Shown piece after piece: positions 4,792-7,728 of a stretch of 7,728 nt of DNA; position 1 is the first letter of the stretch, and the number at the start of each line of letters is the position of its first letter. The notes under the pieces are model-generated. The model worked only from the letters and a program-made list of their open reading frames with translations, did not search any database and was not told the DNA's origin. Position numbers and translations under genes: made by a program. Origin of the DNA: GCA-2733415 sp964608925 (GTDB taxonomy: Bacteria > Bacteroidota > Bacteroidia > Flavobacteriales > Flavobacteriaceae); the NCBI GenBank assembly GCA_964608925.1, contig CAZSQD010000122.1:1-7728 (forward strand), read 5' to 3'.

Positions 4792-7728
4792 ATGAAATCA
4801 AAATTAGCAAATATTATATTCTCCACTCGCTTAATGGCGGTCTTATTCATTGTTTTTGCAATAGCAATGATAGCAGGTACATTTTTGGACATGGGAGCAG
4901 AAACCTCACCAACGCCATACTCCAGAACTTTAGTGTACAATACATGGTGGTTTGAAACCATTATGGCATTTTTTATGATCAACTTTGCAGGCAATATGTT
5001 TCGCTATAACTTATTTCGTAAGAAAAAAATAGCCACATTATTGCTACATTTATCTTTTGTATTAATTATTTTAGGTGCTTTTGTAACCCGTTATATTAGT
5101 TTTGAAGGTGTTATGCCAATTAGAGAAGGGCAAACTTCAAACACTTTTTTATCTGATAAAACCTATTTAAAAATAATGGTTGATGGTGATTATAAAATTA
5201 AAGGAGAGCAACAACGTAAAACCATTTACAAACCCCTACTATTATCCGAAAAATTATCCAATAATTTTGAAGTTTCTGAAGACTATAATGAGCAAGATTT
5301 CACAATTGAGCATGTTAATTTTATTCAAAATGCATCAAAAAAATTAGTGCCTTCAACAACAGGAGCTAACTATTTAAAATTAGTGGAAGCAGGTGATGGA
5401 GGTCGTCATGACCATTACTTAAAAGAAGGTCTGGTAACTAATATTCATAATCGTTTATTCGCATTTAATAAATTTACAAAAGGCGCAATTAATTTTACAA
5501 TAAAAGGAGATTCATTAAGTGTTTTTACTCCATTTGAAGGTACTGTTATGCGTATGGCAGATCAAAAAATAACGGCAGTAGCAAAAGACAGCCTACAAAC
5601 TTTAAAACTACGCTCTTTATACCGTTTGGGTGATATGCAATTTGTATTACCAGAAAAAGTAATGAAAGGCGAGTATAAAATTGTAAAATCAAAAACAAAA
5701 CTACCTGAAGACGCCTTAACCATAAAAATAACGGCAAATAACGAAACTAAAGAAGTTACACTTTTAGGAGGTAAAGGAGTTATTAATGAACCTATAAGTA
5801 TAAAATTAGGTAATTTAGAGTTTCATTTGGCGTATGGCGCAAAAGAAAAAACACTTCCTTTTAGTATCAAATTAAATGATTTTATTGCCGATAAATTCCC
5901 TGGCAATATGAAAGCCTTTAAAGCTTTTAAAAGTAAAGTAACCGTTACGGATAAAGCCGAAACGTTTGATTATGATATTTATATGAATAATATTTTGAAT
6001 TATAACGGTTATAAGTTTTTTCAATCGGGTTTTGACCCAGATGAAAAAGGTACCATCTTATCCGTAAACCATGATTTTTGGGGTACGTGGATTTCTTATT
6101 TTGGGTATGTATTGCTATACCTATCTATGTTAGGAATTTTGTTTTTACCCAATACTCGTTTTTCTGATTTACGAAAACAATTGAAAAAAGTAAAATCAAA
6201 AAAGCAAGCGCTATTAATAGGGTTGTTAATGGTGGGAAGTCTTGGTTTTTCGCAAAATCATGAGCAACATAAGTTAAGCATACAACAAGTAGACTCCATA
6301 GTAACCGCACGAGCTTTTGATAAAGCAGAAGCGGCTAAATTTGGAGCGTTGGTAATACAAGATTATGGCGGACGTATGAAGCCCATAAACACCTATGCGT
6401 TGGAGTTTGTACGTAAATTATCAGGAAAAGACACCTACAAAGGGCTAGATGCCAATCAAATATTTTTATCTATTATTCAAAACCGCCGTTTGTGGTTTGA
6501 AGTACCTTTAATGAAATTAAAAAGAGGTAATGATAGCATTCGTAAAGTATTAGGAGTTCCTCTTAACACTAAATATGTGTCACTTTCTAACTTTTTTGAC
6601 GATAAAGGAAATCATAAAATTACCAATCAGCAATTAACAGATGCTACAGCAGCATTTAATCCTAATAAATTTCAGCAAGACATTAAACGTTTGTATGAAC
6701 AAGAACAACTTTTTTCTGATGTATTATTAGGCAACGCTTTTAAAGTATATCCAATACCTAATGATGCCAATAATAAATGGGTATCTTATGCGGCATTAGG
6801 AGAAGTAAAATACGAATCTGAAGAGGCTAATAAAAACATTAAAATGTTATTACCAGCTTACATAAGTGCATTACAAAACGGTAAAGAAAAAGGGGATTAC
6901 AAACAAGCAGATGCTATTTTTAATGGTTTTAAAAGTTTGCAAAAAAAATACAGTGCTGCCATAATACCTTCTGAAGGTAAAATAAAAGCAGAAATTACCT
7001 ATAACAAACTAGACATTTTTAAAAAATTAATGAGTTACTACGGTTTGTTTGGCGTGGTGTTATTTCTTATTTTAATGTTTCAAATTTTTAAAGACAGTAA
7101 AGGTATACGCTTAACAATAAACATTTTTAAAGTCATTATTTTACTACTCTTTATAACACACACCGCTGGTTTAATAATGCGTTGGTACGTTTCTGGGCAT
7201 GCACCATGGAGTGATGCGTATGAATCTATAATTTACGTAGCATGGGCAACCATGTTATTCGGTTTAATTTTCGGGCGAAAATCAGACTTAACACTTGCTT
7301 CCACCGCCTTTGTAACCGCAATGTTATTATGGGTAGCACACTTAAATTTTATAGATCCCGCAATAGGCAACCTACAACCCGTACTAAACAGTTATTGGTT
7401 AATGATACACGTAGCCATTATAGTAGCCAGTTACGGCCCCTTTGCATTAGGTGCAATATTGGGTATTGTAGGCTTATTATTAATGCTATTAACCAATGAA
7501 AAAAATAAAGAAAAAGTAGCTTTAAGCATTAAGGAAATCACTATTATTAATGAAATGGCGTTAACCGTAGGTTTAGTAATGCTTACCATAGGTAACTTTT
7601 TAGGCGGTATGTGGGCAAACGAAAGTTGGGGACGCTATTGGGGTTGGGATCCTAAAGAAACCTGGGCATTAATTAGTATTATGATTTATGCGTTTGTTAT
7701 TCATGCTCGTTTAGTTCCTGGTCTTAGA
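4792..7728 (+). CDS. ccsBA: Fused cytochrome c biogenesis protein CcsB-CcsA (system II cytochrome c synthase), 3' end outside the window
   Basis: The reading frame is open for 979 codons from ATG 4792 to the right edge. System II CcsBA carries heme across the inner membrane and attaches it to CXXCH motifs of c-type cytochromes. The CcsB (ResB-like) half has three N-terminal membrane segments (about 13-31, 50-67, 80-99), a large extracytoplasmic domain, the YKFFQSGFDPDEKGT signature (407-421), and a fourth segment (about 432-453). A hydrophobic stretch (473-486) leads to a second extracytoplasmic domain with GRMKPINT (527-534). The CcsA half follows, with segments near 749-767, 776-796, 812-828, 834-852, 869-898, 923-943 and 957-975. 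His86 is the likely first membrane heme ligand, His873 in WLMIHV the first periplasmic His, WGRYWGWDPKETW (946-958) the WWD heme-binding motif, and His971 the second membrane His. The second periplasmic His and the C-terminus lie beyond the window. Helicobacter CcsBA has about 936 residues, so this form is longer. Confidence 0.96.
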   Translation, partial: MKSKLANIIFSTRLMAVLFIVFAIAMIAGTFLDMGAETSPTPYSRTLVYNTWWFETIMAFFMINFAGNMFRYNLFRKKKIATLLLHLSFVLIILGAFVTRYISFEGVMPIREGQTSNTFLSDKTYLKIMVDGDYKIKGEQQRKTIYKPLLLSEKLSNNFEVSEDYNEQDFTIEHVNFIQNASKKLVPSTTGANYLKLVEAGDGGRHDHYLKEGLVTNIHNRLFAFNKFTKGAINFTIKGDSLSVFTPFEGTVMRMADQKITAVAKDSLQTLKLRSLYRLGDMQFVLPEKVMKGEYKIVKSKTKLPEDALTIKITANNETKEVTLLGGKGVINEPISIKLGNLEFHLAYGAKEKTLPFSIKLNDFIADKFPGNMKAFKAFKSKVTVTDKAETFDYDIYMNNILNYNGYKFFQSGFDPDEKGTILSVNHDFWGTWISYFGYVLLYLSMLGILFLPNTRFSDLRKQLKKVKSKKQALLIGLLMVGSLGFSQNHEQHKLSIQQVDSIVTARAFDKAEAAKFGALVIQDYGGRMKPINTYALEFVRKLSGKDTYKGLDANQIFLSIIQNRRLWFEVPLMKLKRGNDSIRKVLGVPLNTKYVSLSNFFDDKGNHKITNQQLTDATAAFNPNKFQQDIKRLYEQEQLFSDVLLGNAFKVYPIPNDANNKWVSYAALGEVKYESEEANKNIKMLLPAYISALQNGKEKGDYKQADAIFNGFKSLQKKYSAAIIPSEGKIKAEITYNKLDIFKKLMSYYGLFGVVLFLILMFQIFKDSKGIRLTINIFKVIILLLFITHTAGLIMRWYVSGHAPWSDAYESIIYVAWATMLFGLIFGRKSDLTLASTAFVTAMLLWVAHLNFIDPAIGNLQPVLNSYWLMIHVAIIVASYGPFALGAILGIVGLLLMLLTNEKNKEKVALSIKEITIINEMALTVGLVMLTIGNFLGGMWANESWGRYWGWDPKETWALISIMIYAFVIHARLVPGLR

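Noticed and set aside
4761..4955. A 64-codon plus-strand frame starting just before ccsBA
   Set aside because: It overlaps the N-terminal coding region of ccsBA in another frame; the ccsBA frame has clear membrane segments and family motifs, so this is a shadow.
7242..7499. An 85-codon plus-strand frame within the CcsA half
   Set aside because: It lies wholly inside the ccsBA frame, which carries the conserved CcsA motifs here; the alternative frame shows no domain.

Overview
The window is AT-rich, with many Ala/Lys/Asn-type codons ending in A or T. No purine-rich Shine-Dalgarno sequence stands in front of its genes, and it carries TTG-N19-TANNTTTG promoter sequences. Together with the gene content (a fused CcsB-CcsA cytochrome c synthase, a DUF2520 Rossmann protein next to a KdsC-type phosphatase, and a group III truncated globin), this points to a member of Bacteroidota, most likely family Flavobacteriaceae. 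The species cannot be told from the sequence alone.

Layout from left to right: (1) a plus-strand arginase-superfamily enzyme of the formimidoylglutamase type (8-1024). (2) A convergent gap holding a long hairpin, best read as the terminator of the minus-strand gene that follows. (3) A minus-strand M42 metallo-aminopeptidase (1179-2267). (4) A 205-bp spacer with degenerate AT-rich repeats. (5) A minus-strand two-gene unit, with a DUF2520/Rossmann protein (start revised to 3748) overlapping a KdsC-like HAD phosphatase by 17 bp. (6) An 80-bp divergent promoter region. (7) A plus-strand group III truncated hemoglobin (3829-4212). (8) A 579-bp gene-free stretch holding a palindrome-rich, probably dispersed repeat and then a promoter and leader. 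(9) A very long plus-strand reading frame that starts at 4792 and runs off the right edge (979 codons visible). It encodes the fused cytochrome c biogenesis protein CcsB-CcsA.

The genes are mostly housekeeping and do not form one pathway: amino-acid catabolism, peptide turnover, a sugar-acid phosphate phosphatase (probably for lipopolysaccharide Kdo), a heme globin, and heme delivery to c-type cytochromes. The only thematic link is heme/respiration between the globin and CcsBA, and they are separated by 579 bp and a separate promoter. I see no CRISPR array, transposase, tRNA, rRNA, phage gene or defence-like cluster. I do not think the window contains an undescribed multi-gene system. The points most worth a second look are the intergenic repeat at about 4322-4470, the leader of ccsBA, the conserved but functionally unassigned DUF2520 gene paired with kdsC, and a signal-peptide-like segment inside CcsBA.
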